Positions 31,924-40,999 of a DNA stretch of 64,000 nt are shown in pieces. Origin of the DNA: Muribaculaceae bacterium Isolate-110 (HZI) (GTDB lineage: Bacteria > Bacteroidota > Bacteroidia > Bacteroidales > Muribaculaceae); assembly GCA_003762875.1 (NCBI GenBank), contig RIBL01000016.1, positions 1 through 64,000 of the forward strand. Direction: 5' to 3'. Both the position numbers and the translations under genes were made by a program. The notes below the pieces were generated by a model. That model was not told where the DNA came from, did no database searches, and saw nothing but the letters and a program-made list of their open reading frames with translations. Numbering within the stretch: the stretch's first letter is position 1; each line of letters begins with the position of its first letter.

Positions 31924-33033
31924 CTATTTGAGCGTGATGGCGTTGGAGGCTTCGCGTTTCTTCTCTCCGACCACTTCGGCATAGATCTGAGTGGTTCTGA
32001 TACTACGGTGAGTAAGCATCTTTGACACGACATAGACATCAATACCCAATGAGATAAGGATGGTAGCGAATGAATGGCGTAGGCAGTGGAATGACAACTT
32101 CTTTGTTATCCCTGCTGACTTCACCCAGTTCTTGAAAGCGTGTTGAGCCATAGAGCGTTTGAAGCCCTTGAAAACAAGTCCGTCACCTCGTTCACCACAA
32201 TATTGCAGTGCTTCTTCACTGATAGGGAGTGTAGCCTCTGTTTCTGTTTTCTCAGTGCAGAGTCTGATGCAGTGACCTCCGTCGGGACTGCGCTCGATAT
32301 TCTCCCATTTTAGTTGAAGAAGGTCACTGAGACGTAAGCCGGTAAATAGGCCGAACATAGAGGCTCGCTTCAATACAGGAATGTCGCATTGAGAGTTTGC
32401 GAGAATTTTCATCTCCTCCAATGTGATATACTCTTTCTTGACCTCCTGCCATTTGAGTCCATCAAGAAAATCATTGACATTTTCAAGCAGAAGTTTCTCC
32501 TTGTATGCCATCTTCAACAAGCAACGGAATGTTGACCAATACCCGGCGGCAGAGTTCGCCGACAGTGGTATCTTCTTTTCCGGGTGGCGCAGTGAGTGGG
32601 ATATGAGAAGATAGTCACGGAAGTCCTCGCACAGGCTCACAGTAACATCGCTGAAAGTGCATTGACCTCCAGTGAAGTTCTTGAAATGGAGATACACACT
32701 CATCCATTTGTCATACTTGCTCTTGGCTTTCTTCTCGAAGTAGGCGAGAAAATCCTGCTTCTGCTTTGTCCTGTCGAGAAAACCAAACTGTTCATTTATC
32801 AGACTCTGATAACGGATGCAACGTATGGCCTCGGCCTTTTCTTCCATTTCCTGATTGAAACGGCGTTGCATTTCGTTGGTGGGGTTCGCAAAGATGACAA
32901 TACCGAGAGTCTCACGGCGTGTCATCTTGTTGGTGTGCGGATTGCGTATCGCCGGGTAATAGTCAAGATACAGCGATAGCTTTCCTCCGGCGTATGGACG
33001 CTTGCGGAGGAATACTTTGGTACATGTATTCAT
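31924..33033 (-). CDS. Tyrosine site-specific integrase, element 2
   Basis: 369 aa from the ATG at 33033 (MNTCTKVFLRKRP), which matches the start of the element 1 integrase; a longer frame to 33090 adds 19 unmatched residues. Catalytic residues: R234 (TGLRLSD), K262 region (TEKTET), H316 and R319 (HCLRH), H342 and Y351 (TTQIYAEV). It is next to the four-HTH regulator and 1.2 kb from mnmE. It probably recognises the mnmE 3' end (34306-34317), giving the copy at 11392-11403 as the other end of the element. Confidence 0.93.
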   Translation of the reverse strand: MNTCTKVFLRKRPYAGGKLSLYLDYYPAIRNPHTNKMTRRETLGIVIFANPTNEMQRRFNQEMEEKAEAIRCIRYQSLINEQFGFLDRTKQKQDFLAYFEKKAKSKYDKWMSVYLHFKNFTGGQCTFSDVTVSLCEDFRDYLLISHSLRHPEKKIPLSANSAAGYWSTFRCLLKMAYKEKLLLENVNDFLDGLKWQEVKKEYITLEEMKILANSQCDIPVLKRASMFGLFTGLRLSDLLQLKWENIERSPDGGHCIRLCTEKTETEATLPISEEALQYCGERGDGLVFKGFKRSMAQHAFKNWVKSAGITKKLSFHCLRHSFATILISLGIDVYVVSKMLTHRSIRTTQIYAEVVGEKKREASNAITLK

Positions 33034-33136
33034 CAGTGTGGGGGGATTAAAATTTGACACAAAGTAAGCATGAGAATCGAGGGAGAACAATAGAGTCCGG
33101 ATGCTCTCCGATGTATCTCCAAATCGTCTCCATTGG

Positions 33137-34036
33137 CTATATCTCCGGGGATTTCAAGAGATTATCCAATTCACGCCGGAGAATATGAGTGTACTTACCC
33201 TTCTTCACACGGGTAATGTTGTGATACTTCAGATAGTGGTGTAGCTGGTCCCGTGTCAGCCCATATTTCTCCATCGCTTCCGGATATGTGTAATACTCCG
33301 GTTCTTTCGGTTCAACCGCACCTTTGGCTAAATCGAAATGATATTTGGAGTAGAATGTAGATGCACCGACTTTCTTCTTGGGGATGGCCTCCTTTGATGC
33401 CAGACAGTATATTGCCGATAATGTCATCCCATATCGCGCCTGAATCTCAGCTGCGGTGTACCACTCAGATATTTCATCACTGGGTTGTTGTTTTGCGAAG
33501 TAAGCGTCAACATGCTTCCGGCTCCAAAGGGTCTTGCCTCTTTGCTGAGTCTTCGGCCACTTTTCTCTCTTGGCAATCTCATACAACCCTGAATTGGATA
33601 TGCCATACTTTTCCTGCACCTCCTTCGATGTGTAGAATTCCGTGATGGGTTCTGACTTTTTCTTTGGACGCTTCAGATATTTATGTCCATTCTCAAAAAG
33701 GCTGTCAACATCCTTTCTGCGGATGAGAGTTTTGCCTTTGAATTGTACTGTCGTTATTGCATTGTCTGCAAAATAACGATAGATGGTTGCTCGGCTTATG
33801 CCTAACAACTGACATAGTTGGGTAGGAGAAAGAAATTCCAGTTTCTCAATCTCCGTTACTTCATCGGTGGCTTTTACATATTCAATCTTAAAAGCCTCAA
33901 TTTTCTGTTGTCTCTTTCGCTCCTTATAGGCGAGTCCGGAGCATCGGTGGCTGCAATACTCCGTCGATGTTTTTCGTGCGACAAACTCTTTGCCGCACCA
34001 TCCGCATCTTTTGATGATTTCAATATTACTGCTCAT
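33137..34036 (-). CDS. Zinc-motif protein with four tandem excisionase-type HTH modules, element 2
   Basis: 299 aa. N-terminal cysteines (CGWC near residue 11, then CSHRC near 28) form a likely zinc site. Four HTH modules follow, starting FLSPTQLCQLLG, FYTSKEVQEKYG, WYTAAEIQARYG and YYTYPEAMEKYG, each ending in a basic wing. It is homologous along its length to the element 1 regulator; modules 3 and 4 have the same recognition helices while 1 and 2 differ. Likely roles are excisionase and control of the integrase (inference). A 12-bp tandem repeat and a four-unit phased array lie directly upstream. Confidence 0.8.
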   Translation of the reverse strand: MSSNIEIIKRCGWCGKEFVARKTSTEYCSHRCSGLAYKERKRQQKIEAFKIEYVKATDEVTEIEKLEFLSPTQLCQLLGISRATIYRYFADNAITTVQFKGKTLIRRKDVDSLFENGHKYLKRPKKKSEPITEFYTSKEVQEKYGISNSGLYEIAKREKWPKTQQRGKTLWSRKHVDAYFAKQQPSDEISEWYTAAEIQARYGMTLSAIYCLASKEAIPKKKVGASTFYSKYHFDLAKGAVEPKEPEYYTYPEAMEKYGLTRDQLHHYLKYHNITRVKKGKYTHILRRELDNLLKSPEI

Positions 34037-34053
34037 ATTTCACATTATTGGTG

Positions 34054-34077
34054 GTTATTTCGCCAGTTATTTCGCCA
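34054..34077. repeat. 12-bp tandem duplication upstream of the element 2 regulator
   Basis: GTTATTTCGCCA occurs twice without a gap (34054-34065, 34066-34077), between the regulator start codon and the phased array. No copy is seen at the same place in element 1. Confidence 0.6.
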
Positions 34078-34080
34078 AAT

Positions 34081-34120
34081 GTGTCTCATCGCGTCTCACT
34101 GTGTCTCATCGGGTCTCAAA
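34081..34120. repeat. Four 10-bp-phased repeats upstream of the element 2 regulator
   Basis: GTCTCA occurs at 34083, 34093, 34103 and 34113, exactly 10 bp apart. Each is preceded by one or two G-rich bases. The array lies 45-84 bp upstream of the regulator start, like the GTCC array of element 1. Confidence 0.8.
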
Positions 34121-34165
34121 AGTCCAAGACCTTTCTGAGGTTAAAAGTAAGACTGACCGACTTGA

Positions 34166-34183
34166 TACAAATCGGGTACAAAA
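34166..34183. repeat. Paired TACAAA repeats near attL (element 2)
   Basis: TACAAAT (34166-34172) and TACAAAA (34177-34183) with 11-bp period. Their counterpart in element 1 is at 11250-11269. Probably integrase arm or excisionase sites. Confidence 0.45.
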
Positions 34184-34233
34184 AAGCAGGTGAAAAGGGA
34201 TGAAAAGTGGTTTTATTGAGCAGTAAGCACGAA

Positions 34234-34261
34234 AAAAGTCGCCCGATAACGAGCGACTTTT
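34234..34261. terminator. Bidirectional terminator between element 2 and mnmE
   Basis: AAAAGTCGC (34234-34242) pairs perfectly with GCGACTTTT (34253-34261), with A and T runs on both sides. It is 41 bp beyond the mnmE stop and closes the mnmE transcript. Confidence 0.75.
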
Positions 34262-34301
34262 CAATAGTTTATGCCATTTATCACCAAATGGTGACAATCA
34301 T

Positions 34302-35738
34302 CTATTTGCCGATGCAGAAATTCTTGAAGATGGTGTTGAGTATTTCTGAGGAGGGGATTTCTCCGGTGATGGTGGCGAGATGGGCGAGGGTTTCGCGGAG
34401 GTGTTGTGCTGCAAGGTCGGTCTCAAGACCGTGTTGCAGACCGTCAATAAGCGGGTGAAGAGAGTCGAGGGCTTGACGCAAGGCTTCAGCCTGACGGAGA
34501 TTGGTTATCATTATGTCAGAACGTTCGCCAGTGCTGTTGTCGTTCTTGGCTGCAATGTTGTGGATGGCTTTTTTTAAATTCTCTATTCCGAGTCCTTGTG
34601 TGGCAGACAAAGGTATGACTGTTATTTTTTCGCTCAAACTGTCGACATTGTTTGAAATAATCAGGCCAAATCCATCAATATAGTCTGTTACTGACTCTTG
34701 TCGGTTGAGCAGGTCTATTTTGTTAAGTCCGATAATGATGTCGGTGTCCAAGCCTCTTATCTCCAATGGTAGAAGAGATGAAAGGGATTGTCTTTCTGCA
34801 GTGGTTGCGTCGGCCAATGCGATAATTATTCTTGCCTGGCTTAGAGCTTTGCGGGAGCGTTCGATGCCAATGCGTTCTATCGGGTCGAGTGTGTCGCGCA
34901 GACCGGCGGTGTCGATAAACCTAAACAGGTAGTCGCCTATTTCAAGGGTTTCCTCTATAGTGTCGCGCGTAGTGCCGTGAATGTCGCTCACGATGGCACG
35001 GTCTTCATCGAGCAAGGCGTTAAGTAGAGAGGATTTCCCGGCGTTGGTCGGGCCGATTATTGCTACGGGAATGCCTTCTTTGATGGCATTCCCGCGTCTG
35101 AAGGAGCCGTGTAGCCGTTGCAGTTCGCCGCGTATTTCCATTGCTGTGTCAATCAGTTGGGTGCGGTCAGCAAACTCGACGTCTTCCTCGGAAAAATCAA
35201 GTTCGAGTTCAAGCAGTACAGCCAGTTGCAGCAGACGTTCTCTCAGAATGGCGAGCCGTTGAGAGATGCCGCCTTTCATCTGGCGCATGGCTATGCGATG
35301 GGCGGCACGCGATGTCGAGGCTATCACGTCAGCCACGCCTTCGGCCTGAGCCAGATCCATACGTCCGTTCATTACGGCCCGGCGGGTATATTCACCTGGG
35401 GAGGCGAGTCGACAGCCGTTGCGCAGCAGTAGAGCCAGGGCTTCGCGTTGAATCCATTTCGACCCATGTACCGACAGTTCAACGATGTCCTCGCCTGTAT
35501 ATGACCGAGGTCCGCGGAATATTGTCGCCACACATTGATCTATCGGTTCACCGGCTTTTTCTCCCAGCTCGCCCAAATGGACTGTATGGCTGTTTGCATC
35601 AGTGAGATTACGGCCTTTCCATAGACTGTTCACTATGGTAATGGCATCGGGTCCGCTTACTCTTATCACAGCGATGCCACCGATCCCGGAGGGCGTTGAA
35701 ATGGCGCATATAGTGTCGTTGGTGTTATTTATAATCAT
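34302..35738 (-). CDS. mnmE: tRNA modification GTPase MnmE
   Basis: 478 aa, full length. It acts with MnmG to build the 5-carboxymethylaminomethyl group on the wobble uridine of certain tRNAs. The N-terminal tetrahydrofolate-binding domain covers 1-120, then a helical domain with an inserted G domain: G1 GPTNAGKS (229-236), G2 GTTRDT (255-260), G3 DTAG (276-279), then NKID. The conserved C-terminal CIGK (475-478) is intact. It is the chromosomal anchor for the mobile elements: its 3' end is the att site. Confidence 0.97.
   Translation of the reverse strand: MIINNTNDTICAISTPSGIGGIAVIRVSGPDAITIVNSLWKGRNLTDANSHTVHLGELGEKAGEPIDQCVATIFRGPRSYTGEDIVELSVHGSKWIQREALALLLRNGCRLASPGEYTRRAVMNGRMDLAQAEGVADVIASTSRAAHRIAMRQMKGGISQRLAILRERLLQLAVLLELELDFSEEDVEFADRTQLIDTAMEIRGELQRLHGSFRRGNAIKEGIPVAIIGPTNAGKSSLLNALLDEDRAIVSDIHGTTRDTIEETLEIGDYLFRFIDTAGLRDTLDPIERIGIERSRKALSQARIIIALADATTAERQSLSSLLPLEIRGLDTDIIIGLNKIDLLNRQESVTDYIDGFGLIISNNVDSLSEKITVIPLSATQGLGIENLKKAIHNIAAKNDNSTGERSDIMITNLRQAEALRQALDSLHPLIDGLQHGLETDLAAQHLRETLAHLATITGEIPSSEILNTIFKNFCIGK
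34306..34317. other. Attachment site inside the mnmE 3' end (attL of element 2)
   Basis: TTGCCGATGCAG covers the last codons of mnmE (Phe-Cys-Ile-Gly-Lys region on the minus strand). The identical 12 bp recur at 11392-11403. Insertion here leaves the MnmE protein intact. Confidence 0.75.
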
Positions 35739-35741
35739 AGC

Positions 35742-36599
35742 CTATTTGCGCATTGTACTCCATTGGTGAAAATTGCACTGGCTTTCCAGCTCGTTCTCAA
35801 GGTCGTCGGGCAGAGAGGCGAAAAAGTCGTGGCCTGTCACGCGTTCCACCTCGTCAATGGTTACGGCGCAAGCCTGCATACCGCCTACTACTTTCCCGTT
35901 AGGCATTATGAAACCGATGCCGCGTGCCGGAGTGGAGTAGGGGGCTATGATTACCTTAAAGAAGCGTTTGGGGACCCATACTTTCGATTCGCCGATTAGT
36001 TCCAACGGTTTGTCGTCAATCACCGGGCCGCACACGATATAAATTCGGCGGTCAATCTGTGCCCATAACCGACATTTTTCCTCGAGGTTTTTCCACGAGC
36101 CTGTGTTGAGTGATTTTACCTGAGGACAGATGTTGGATAGAAAAAAAGTCTCTTCCATAGCTTTGCTATCCCATTTCATGTCACCGGCCGGAGCCATGTG
36201 GCCGCGGTCATAGCCTGAGTTGGAATAGTCCCATGAGTCGGGACATCCCTCAATCTCGGGATCGTTATAAAACTTATTCGTACGGTCAACATCGCCGGTG
36301 GTCTCGTCGGCGGTAAGTTCCCATGACACCCAGTTGGGTATGTGGCATCTGGAGTTGAACGACAAGTCCATGCCTGTATAGCTCTTGAATTGTGACGGCA
36401 CACTCGGATTGGTCACCACTGCCATCAGATTGCCATACTCGCCTTCTTGTGCAATCGGTTGATCCTGCGGATTGTCGCAGCCGTTTAGTGTATGCGCAGC
36501 CCAAAGTATGGACAGCAGAACCAGCGGGGTGATTAAGGATCGCAAGGTGGGGATACGGCTTAGTGTACGCCGGGATTTATATCTTCTTTTTTTTGCCAT
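35742..36599 (-). CDS. Exported DNA/RNA non-specific endonuclease (NUC1 family)
   Basis: 285 aa. After a basic N-terminus, a hydrophobic segment (SLITPLVLLSILWAA, about 21-35) ends in LNGC-DN, which may be a lipobox. The catalytic motif DRGHMAPAGD is at 131-140 with H134, and the metal-binding Asn is in FFLSNICPQ (N156). The family cleaves single- and double-stranded DNA and RNA with Mg2+. It is probably periplasmic or cell-surface. It is 3 bp upstream of mnmE on the same strand, so they may be co-transcribed. Confidence 0.9.
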   Translation of the reverse strand: MAKKRRYKSRRTLSRIPTLRSLITPLVLLSILWAAHTLNGCDNPQDQPIAQEGEYGNLMAVVTNPSVPSQFKSYTGMDLSFNSRCHIPNWVSWELTADETTGDVDRTNKFYNDPEIEGCPDSWDYSNSGYDRGHMAPAGDMKWDSKAMEETFFLSNICPQVKSLNTGSWKNLEEKCRLWAQIDRRIYIVCGPVIDDKPLELIGESKVWVPKRFFKVIIAPYSTPARGIGFIMPNGKVVGGMQACAVTIDEVERVTGHDFFASLPDDLENELESQCNFHQWSTMRK

Positions 36600-36611
36600 T
36601 TTCGTGATGTG

Positions 36612-37751
36612 TCAGAGTGTTATATGATTGATTATTTCGCCTATTTCGGCGGCGTCTTTTACGGAGGTGCCGGTGCCGATTGGGAGACTGATTATTTCAT
36701 CGGCAAGAAGCTCGGTTACAGGGAGTGAGGCATGGCCAAGACCGGCATAACATGGTTGCATATGCGGTGGGGTGGCATAGTGTATATCGGTCCCGACTCC
36801 AGCCTCGGCCAGCAGTTGTCTCATGCGGTCGCGTTTGCCATCGCGCACACGTATCACATATTGGTGCCACACGTTGTCGATTACAGCTTTCGACATGAGT
36901 GGAGTCACAACATCGGGGTGAGAGATGGTGCGTGAATAAGCTAATGCTCGGGCAAAACGGTCGGCGTTTTCGTCATCGGTGTGTGTCAGTTTGACATTGA
37001 GCATTGCCGCCTGTATGGGATCCATCCGGCAGTTGTATCCCTGATAGATGTTGTGATACCTGCGGTCGCTGCCATAGTTGGCCAAGGCTCTAATGGTTGA
37101 GGCGAGGAGAGTATCGTCGGTAGTCACTGCACCTGCATCGCCGAGTGCACCAACATTTTTTGTGGGATAAAAGCTGAAAGCACCGGCATCACCGAGTGCG
37201 CCCGCATGCACTCCGCCTCCGAGTCCGGCAGTCACTGCCCGCGCGCCTATGGCCTGGGCACAGTCTTCAATGATTTTCAGCCCGTGGTTACGTGCGATGT
37301 CAACAAGAGTGTTGTCCCATGCCACGCGACCATACAGATGGACAGTCATGATGGCCTTAGTCCTTTCGGTTATGGCATTCTCAATCAGGCTTGTATCAAT
37401 GTTCATGGTAGAGTCATCGACATCAACAAGCACCGGCTTAAGCCCTGCATCGCTGATGGCAAGCACCGAGGCTATGTAGGTATTGGCAGGGACAATCACT
37501 TCATCACCCTCCGACATAGCTCCGAGCACAACATAAGCCCGCAGTATCAGTCGCAGAGCATCCAGTCCGTTGCTCACACCTATGGCATGACATGAGCCGG
37601 TCATCGCTGCGAGCCTGGACTCAAGCGACTCCACCTCTTCGCCTCCGATATATCGGCCGCTGCGGATGACACGTATGGCGGCCTCGGTCATTTCGTCCAT
37701 ATAGGGGCGGTTGACTTCGCCAAGGTCAAGAAAAGGGTATTTCATGCTCAT
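36612..37751 (-). CDS. fdtB: DegT/DnrJ/EryC1 sugar aminotransferase (FdtB-like)
   Basis: 379 aa. A PLP enzyme with the Schiff-base lysine at K198 ([15 protein letters not shown]) and the family blocks GVSNGLDAL near 58, VIVPANTY near 86 and [11 protein letters not shown] near 160. FdtB-type enzymes transaminate the 3-keto sugar made by FdtA to give dTDP-3-amino-3,6-dideoxyhexose. It overlaps the FdtA-like gene by 4 bp (ATGA); a start two codons later is possible. The product probably feeds a surface polysaccharide or glycoprotein. Confidence 0.88.
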   Translation of the reverse strand: MSMKYPFLDLGEVNRPYMDEMTEAAIRVIRSGRYIGGEEVESLESRLAAMTGSCHAIGVSNGLDALRLILRAYVVLGAMSEGDEVIVPANTYIASVLAISDAGLKPVLVDVDDSTMNIDTSLIENAITERTKAIMTVHLYGRVAWDNTLVDIARNHGLKIIEDCAQAIGARAVTAGLGGGVHAGALGDAGAFSFYPTKNVGALGDAGAVTTDDTLLASTIRALANYGSDRRYHNIYQGYNCRMDPIQAAMLNVKLTHTDDENADRFARALAYSRTISHPDVVTPLMSKAVIDNVWHQYVIRVRDGKRDRMRQLLAEAGVGTDIHYATPPHMQPCYAGLGHASLPVTELLADEIISLPIGTGTSVKDAAEIGEIINHITL

Positions 37752-38161
37752 ATCACCGGTCCTCTTTTTTTTGCCAAGGCGACAAACTCGTTGTAGTCTC
37801 TCACATAGTCCTCTTCGTCATACTTCATTGAGACGATTGACAGGCACACGCTACCCGAGGCGAAGTTGTCGATGGTGCGCCATATGCCGGCCGGAATATA
37901 AAGTCCCTCAAACGGACGATTGAGTGTAAACGTCAGGCGGGTGAAACCGTCGGTGACATTCACGTCAAAACTTCCGCTTGTGGCCACGAGCAACTGTTGC
38001 ATGGAGTGGTGGGAATGTCCGCCGCGCTCCTCGCCGGCGGGAACGTCATATATCCAGTAAGTCCTTGCTATTTCAAACGGCACCTGGTCACCGTCCTGCA
38101 CGAACGTCAGATTGCCGCGCGGGTCGCATATCTTGGGTAATTGTATTATCTGTGGTTTCAT
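37748..38161 (-). CDS. fdtA: Cupin-type dTDP-sugar 3,4-ketoisomerase (FdtA/QdtA-like)
   Basis: 137 aa. A single cupin domain with [14 protein letters not shown] near the start, the metal-like or catalytic [11 protein letters not shown] (residues about 47-57) and [17 protein letters not shown] near 85. It converts dTDP-4-keto-6-deoxyglucose to the 3-keto isomer for the following aminotransferase. The order fdtA-fdtB with 4-bp overlap supports this. Whether the product is the galacto (Fdt) or gluco (Qdt) form cannot be told. Confidence 0.88.
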   Translation of the reverse strand: MKPQIIQLPKICDPRGNLTFVQDGDQVPFEIARTYWIYDVPAGEERGGHSHHSMQQLLVATSGSFDVNVTDGFTRLTFTLNRPFEGLYIPAGIWRTIDNFASGSVCLSIVSMKYDEEDYVRDYNEFVALAKKRGPVI

Positions 38162-38178
38162 TATGTATTCTATTATTG

Positions 38179-38239
38179 CAAAAGTAGTAATTCTTTTACA
38201 ATTTCAGAGCTGGAAAACGCGAAAAATAGCTTATCTTTG
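38179..38239. promoter_or_regulatory. Divergent promoters of fdtA and the 131-aa gene
   Basis: On the minus strand TACTTTTG (38186-38179) is a -7 box for fdtA, 18 bp before its start. On the plus strand TATCTTTG (38232-38239) is a -7 box for the gene starting at 38262. Confidence 0.6.
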
Positions 38240-38261
38240 CCTGGAATCAATATATAAACCT

Positions 38262-38657
38262 ATGAATTACGACAACCCATCGGCCGGCTATCAGGTAAAG
38301 CAATACTCCGGCCCTGTAAAACGTTATTGCCAGACCCTATCACTTCGCGATGACCCGCAGTTGATTGAGGAATATTGCCGTCTCCATTCCCCCGAGGTGC
38401 AGTGGCGAGAAATCCGCGATGGCATCCGTGCTGTGGGTATTCTCGAGATGGAAATCTATATTCTCGACACCTCGCTGTTTATGATAGTGGAGACTCCGCT
38501 TGACTTTGACTGGGACGAGGCCATGGCCCGTCTTGCCACTTTGCCTCGCCAAGCCGAGTGGGAGGCGACGGTAGCAGCCTTTCAGCTCTGTCGACCCGGC
38601 TCCACCTCTTCAGAGAAATGGAGACTGATGCGTCGCATCTTCCACCTCTATAAATAG
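38262..38657 (+). CDS. Unidentified 131-aa protein
   Basis: 131 aa from the ATG at 38262 (MNYDNPSAGYQ), chosen because the -7 box is 23 bp upstream; a longer frame from 38112 runs antisense into fdtA. The sequence has an L-rheb-like length but no known motif: VKRYCQTLSLRDDPQLIEEY near 16, WREIRDGIRAVGILEMEIY near 45 and a Trp/Pro-rich end. L-rhamnose mutarotase (RhaM-like) proteins have this size and a similar RYCQTLSLRDDP-type opening, so a RhaM-like fold is my best guess. Confidence 0.6.
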   Translation: MNYDNPSAGYQVKQYSGPVKRYCQTLSLRDDPQLIEEYCRLHSPEVQWREIRDGIRAVGILEMEIYILDTSLFMIVETPLDFDWDEAMARLATLPRQAEWEATVAAFQLCRPGSTSSEKWRLMRRIFHLYK

Positions 38658-38801
38658 GAGGGTGGAGAGTTTTTTGTGAATATGTTGTAAAACACATTCC
38701 GAATGTGTCGATTTGTGAAAAATTATCACTACTTTGCGGTCGCTTTATTACGATAAGGCGTCTTCTTACTATTGTTTAATACCTCAAGACCCATTCGGAT
38801 C

Positions 38802-40961
38802 ATGAAAGTCTATCAAACCAACGAAATTAAAAACATAGCCCTGCTTGGAAGCAAGGGCTCCGGTAAAACCACGCTCGCAGAGGCAATGCTCTACGAGTGT
38901 GGAGTGATAAAACGCCGTGGCACTGTTGAGGCCGGAAACACTGTTTCCGACTCCTTCCCTGTTGAAAAGGAGTATGGTTACTCGGTCTTTTCAACAGTAT
39001 TCTATGCCGAGTTTCTTGGAAAGAAGCTCAATGTGATAGACTGCCCCGGAGCTGACGATTTTGTCGGCAACGCTATCACGGCTCTCAATGTCACCGACAC
39101 GGGTGTCATTCTTATCAATGCCCAGTATGGCGTGGAAGTGGGCACACAAAATATCTTCCGCACCACTCAGAAACTCAAGAAGCCCGTTATCTTCGCTCTA
39201 AATCAACTTGACGGAGAGAAAGCCGATTATGAGAACGTAATCGAACAGATGCGCGAGCATTTTGGCAACAAGATTGTCACCGTGCAGTATCCCATACAGT
39301 GTGGAGCTGGTTTCAATGCCATGATCGACGTGCTGCTTATGAAGAAATACTCCTGGGGACCCGACGGCGGAGTCCCTGTTATCGAGGAGATTCCCGCCGA
39401 CCAGATGGACCGCGCCAAGGAGCTGCATCAGGCTCTCGTGGAGGCTGCTGCCGAGAACGACGAGACTCTGATGGACAAATTCTTTGAAGAAGGCCATCTT
39501 ACCGAGGACGAGATGCGTGAAGGCATACGCAAAGGCCTTATCGACCGTTCGATATATCCGGTGTTCTGCGTTAGCGCAGCCAAAGATATGGGCGTGCGCC
39601 GCATGATGGAGTTCCTCGGTAATGTAGTACCATTCGTAGAGGATATGCCCGCGCCTGTCACTGCCGAAGGAGTCGAGGTCAAACCCGACAGCAACGGTCC
39701 CCTCTCTCTATACTTCTTCAAGACCACAGTTGAACCTCATATCGGCGAAGTCAGTTATTTCAAGGTGATGTCAGGTGCGCTAACTCCCGGTGTGGACCTC
39801 GAAAATGTGACCAGAGGCACACGTGAGCGCATTGCTCAGATGTATTGTGTGTGCGGAAACATCAAGACTCAGGTTGACAAACTGTGTGCTGGCGACATCG
39901 GTGCTACAGTCAAGCTCAAGGATGTGCGCACAGGCAATACTCTCGATGCCAAGGATTGCGATTACAGCTTTGATTTCATCCGCTTCCCCGAACCGAAATA
40001 TCGTCGAGCCGTGCGTCCGGTCACCGAGAGCGATTCCGAAAAACTCATGGCTATTCTCACCCGCATGCACGAGGAGGATCCCACTTGGGTCATCGAGCAG
40101 AGCAAGGAACTCAAACAGGTAATCCTTTCGGGTCAAGGTGAATTTCATCTTCGTACTCTCAAATGGCGCGTGGAAAACAACGATAAACTTCCAATCATAT
40201 TTGAAGAGCCGCGCATACCTTATCGCGAGACCATCACCAAGGCCGCGCGTGCCGACTATCGCCACAAGAAGCAGAGTGGTGGTGCCGGACAGTTTGGCGA
40301 GGTGCACCTTATCATCGAACCATACACCGAGGGTATGCCGTTGCCCGACACCTATAAGTTTGGCAATCAGGAGTTCAAGATGAGTGTTCGTGACACTCAA
40401 GAATTACCTCTCGCATGGGGCGGCAAGCTTGTGGTGCACAATTGTATTGTCGGTGGAGCCATTGACGCACGCTTTATCCCGGCTATTCTCAAGGGGCTCA
40501 TGGACCGCATGGAGCAAGGCCCGCTCACCGGCAGCTATGCCCGCGACGTGAGAGTGTGCATTTATGACGGAAAGATGCATCCGGTTGATTCCAACGAAAT
40601 CTCGTTCCGCCTTGCCGGACGCAACGCTTTCTCCGAGGCCTTCCGCAACGCAGGTCCCAAGGTGCTTGAGCCCGTCTATGATGTTGAGGTGATGGTGCCG
40701 GGCGATGTCATGGGTGACGTCATGAGTGACCTTCAGGGCCGTCGTGCTATCATCATGGGCATGGAGAGCGACAATGGATTCGAGAAGATTATCGCCAAAG
40801 TCCCACTCAAGGAGATGAGCTCCTACTCGACAGCTCTCTCGTCGATTACCGGCGGACGTTCGGCCTTCACCATGAAGTTTGCTTCATATGAACTCGTGCC
40901 CTCTGACGTTCAGGACAAACTCCTGAAGGAGTATGCTGAAAAGGCTCAGGCTGACGATTGA
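38802..40961 (+). CDS. Elongation factor G paralog (EF-G2 type) with altered GTPase motifs
   Basis: 719 aa from the ATG at 38802. It has all EF-G domains: a G domain to about 270, domain II near 300-390, then III-V with a conserved domain IV (KKQSGGAGQFGEV). The G motifs are changed: G1 is GSKGSGKT (16-23), the switch I RGIT is replaced by YGYS (59-62), G3 is DCPGADDF (80-87) with Ala84 where the catalytic His sits, and G4 is NQLD rather than NKxD. An EF-G paralog without GTPase activity, EF-G2, is known in Bacteroides thetaiotaomicron and supports translation in the gut; this looks like its ortholog. Confidence 0.85.
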   Translation: MKVYQTNEIKNIALLGSKGSGKTTLAEAMLYECGVIKRRGTVEAGNTVSDSFPVEKEYGYSVFSTVFYAEFLGKKLNVIDCPGADDFVGNAITALNVTDTGVILINAQYGVEVGTQNIFRTTQKLKKPVIFALNQLDGEKADYENVIEQMREHFGNKIVTVQYPIQCGAGFNAMIDVLLMKKYSWGPDGGVPVIEEIPADQMDRAKELHQALVEAAAENDETLMDKFFEEGHLTEDEMREGIRKGLIDRSIYPVFCVSAAKDMGVRRMMEFLGNVVPFVEDMPAPVTAEGVEVKPDSNGPLSLYFFKTTVEPHIGEVSYFKVMSGALTPGVDLENVTRGTRERIAQMYCVCGNIKTQVDKLCAGDIGATVKLKDVRTGNTLDAKDCDYSFDFIRFPEPKYRRAVRPVTESDSEKLMAILTRMHEEDPTWVIEQSKELKQVILSGQGEFHLRTLKWRVENNDKLPIIFEEPRIPYRETITKAARADYRHKKQSGGAGQFGEVHLIIEPYTEGMPLPDTYKFGNQEFKMSVRDTQELPLAWGGKLVVHNCIVGGAIDARFIPAILKGLMDRMEQGPLTGSYARDVRVCIYDGKMHPVDSNEISFRLAGRNAFSEAFRNAGPKVLEPVYDVEVMVPGDVMGDVMSDLQGRRAIIMGMESDNGFEKIIAKVPLKEMSSYSTALSSITGGRSAFTMKFASYELVPSDVQDKLLKEYAEKAQADD

Positions 40962-40999
40962 CATTAGATAAGAGACAATAGGACAAAAGTCTTAAGAAG

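Noticed and set aside
34081-34120. CRISPR-like array
   Set aside because: Units of 10 bp without spacers are far too short for CRISPR, and no cas gene is present.
35141-35605. Frames of 104-154 aa on the plus strand opposite mnmE
   Set aside because: They are antisense to the conserved N-terminal domain of MnmE and show Arg/Cys-rich shadow composition.
37206-37595. 129-aa plus-strand frame opposite the aminotransferase
   Set aside because: It is antisense to the PLP-binding core of a conserved enzyme.
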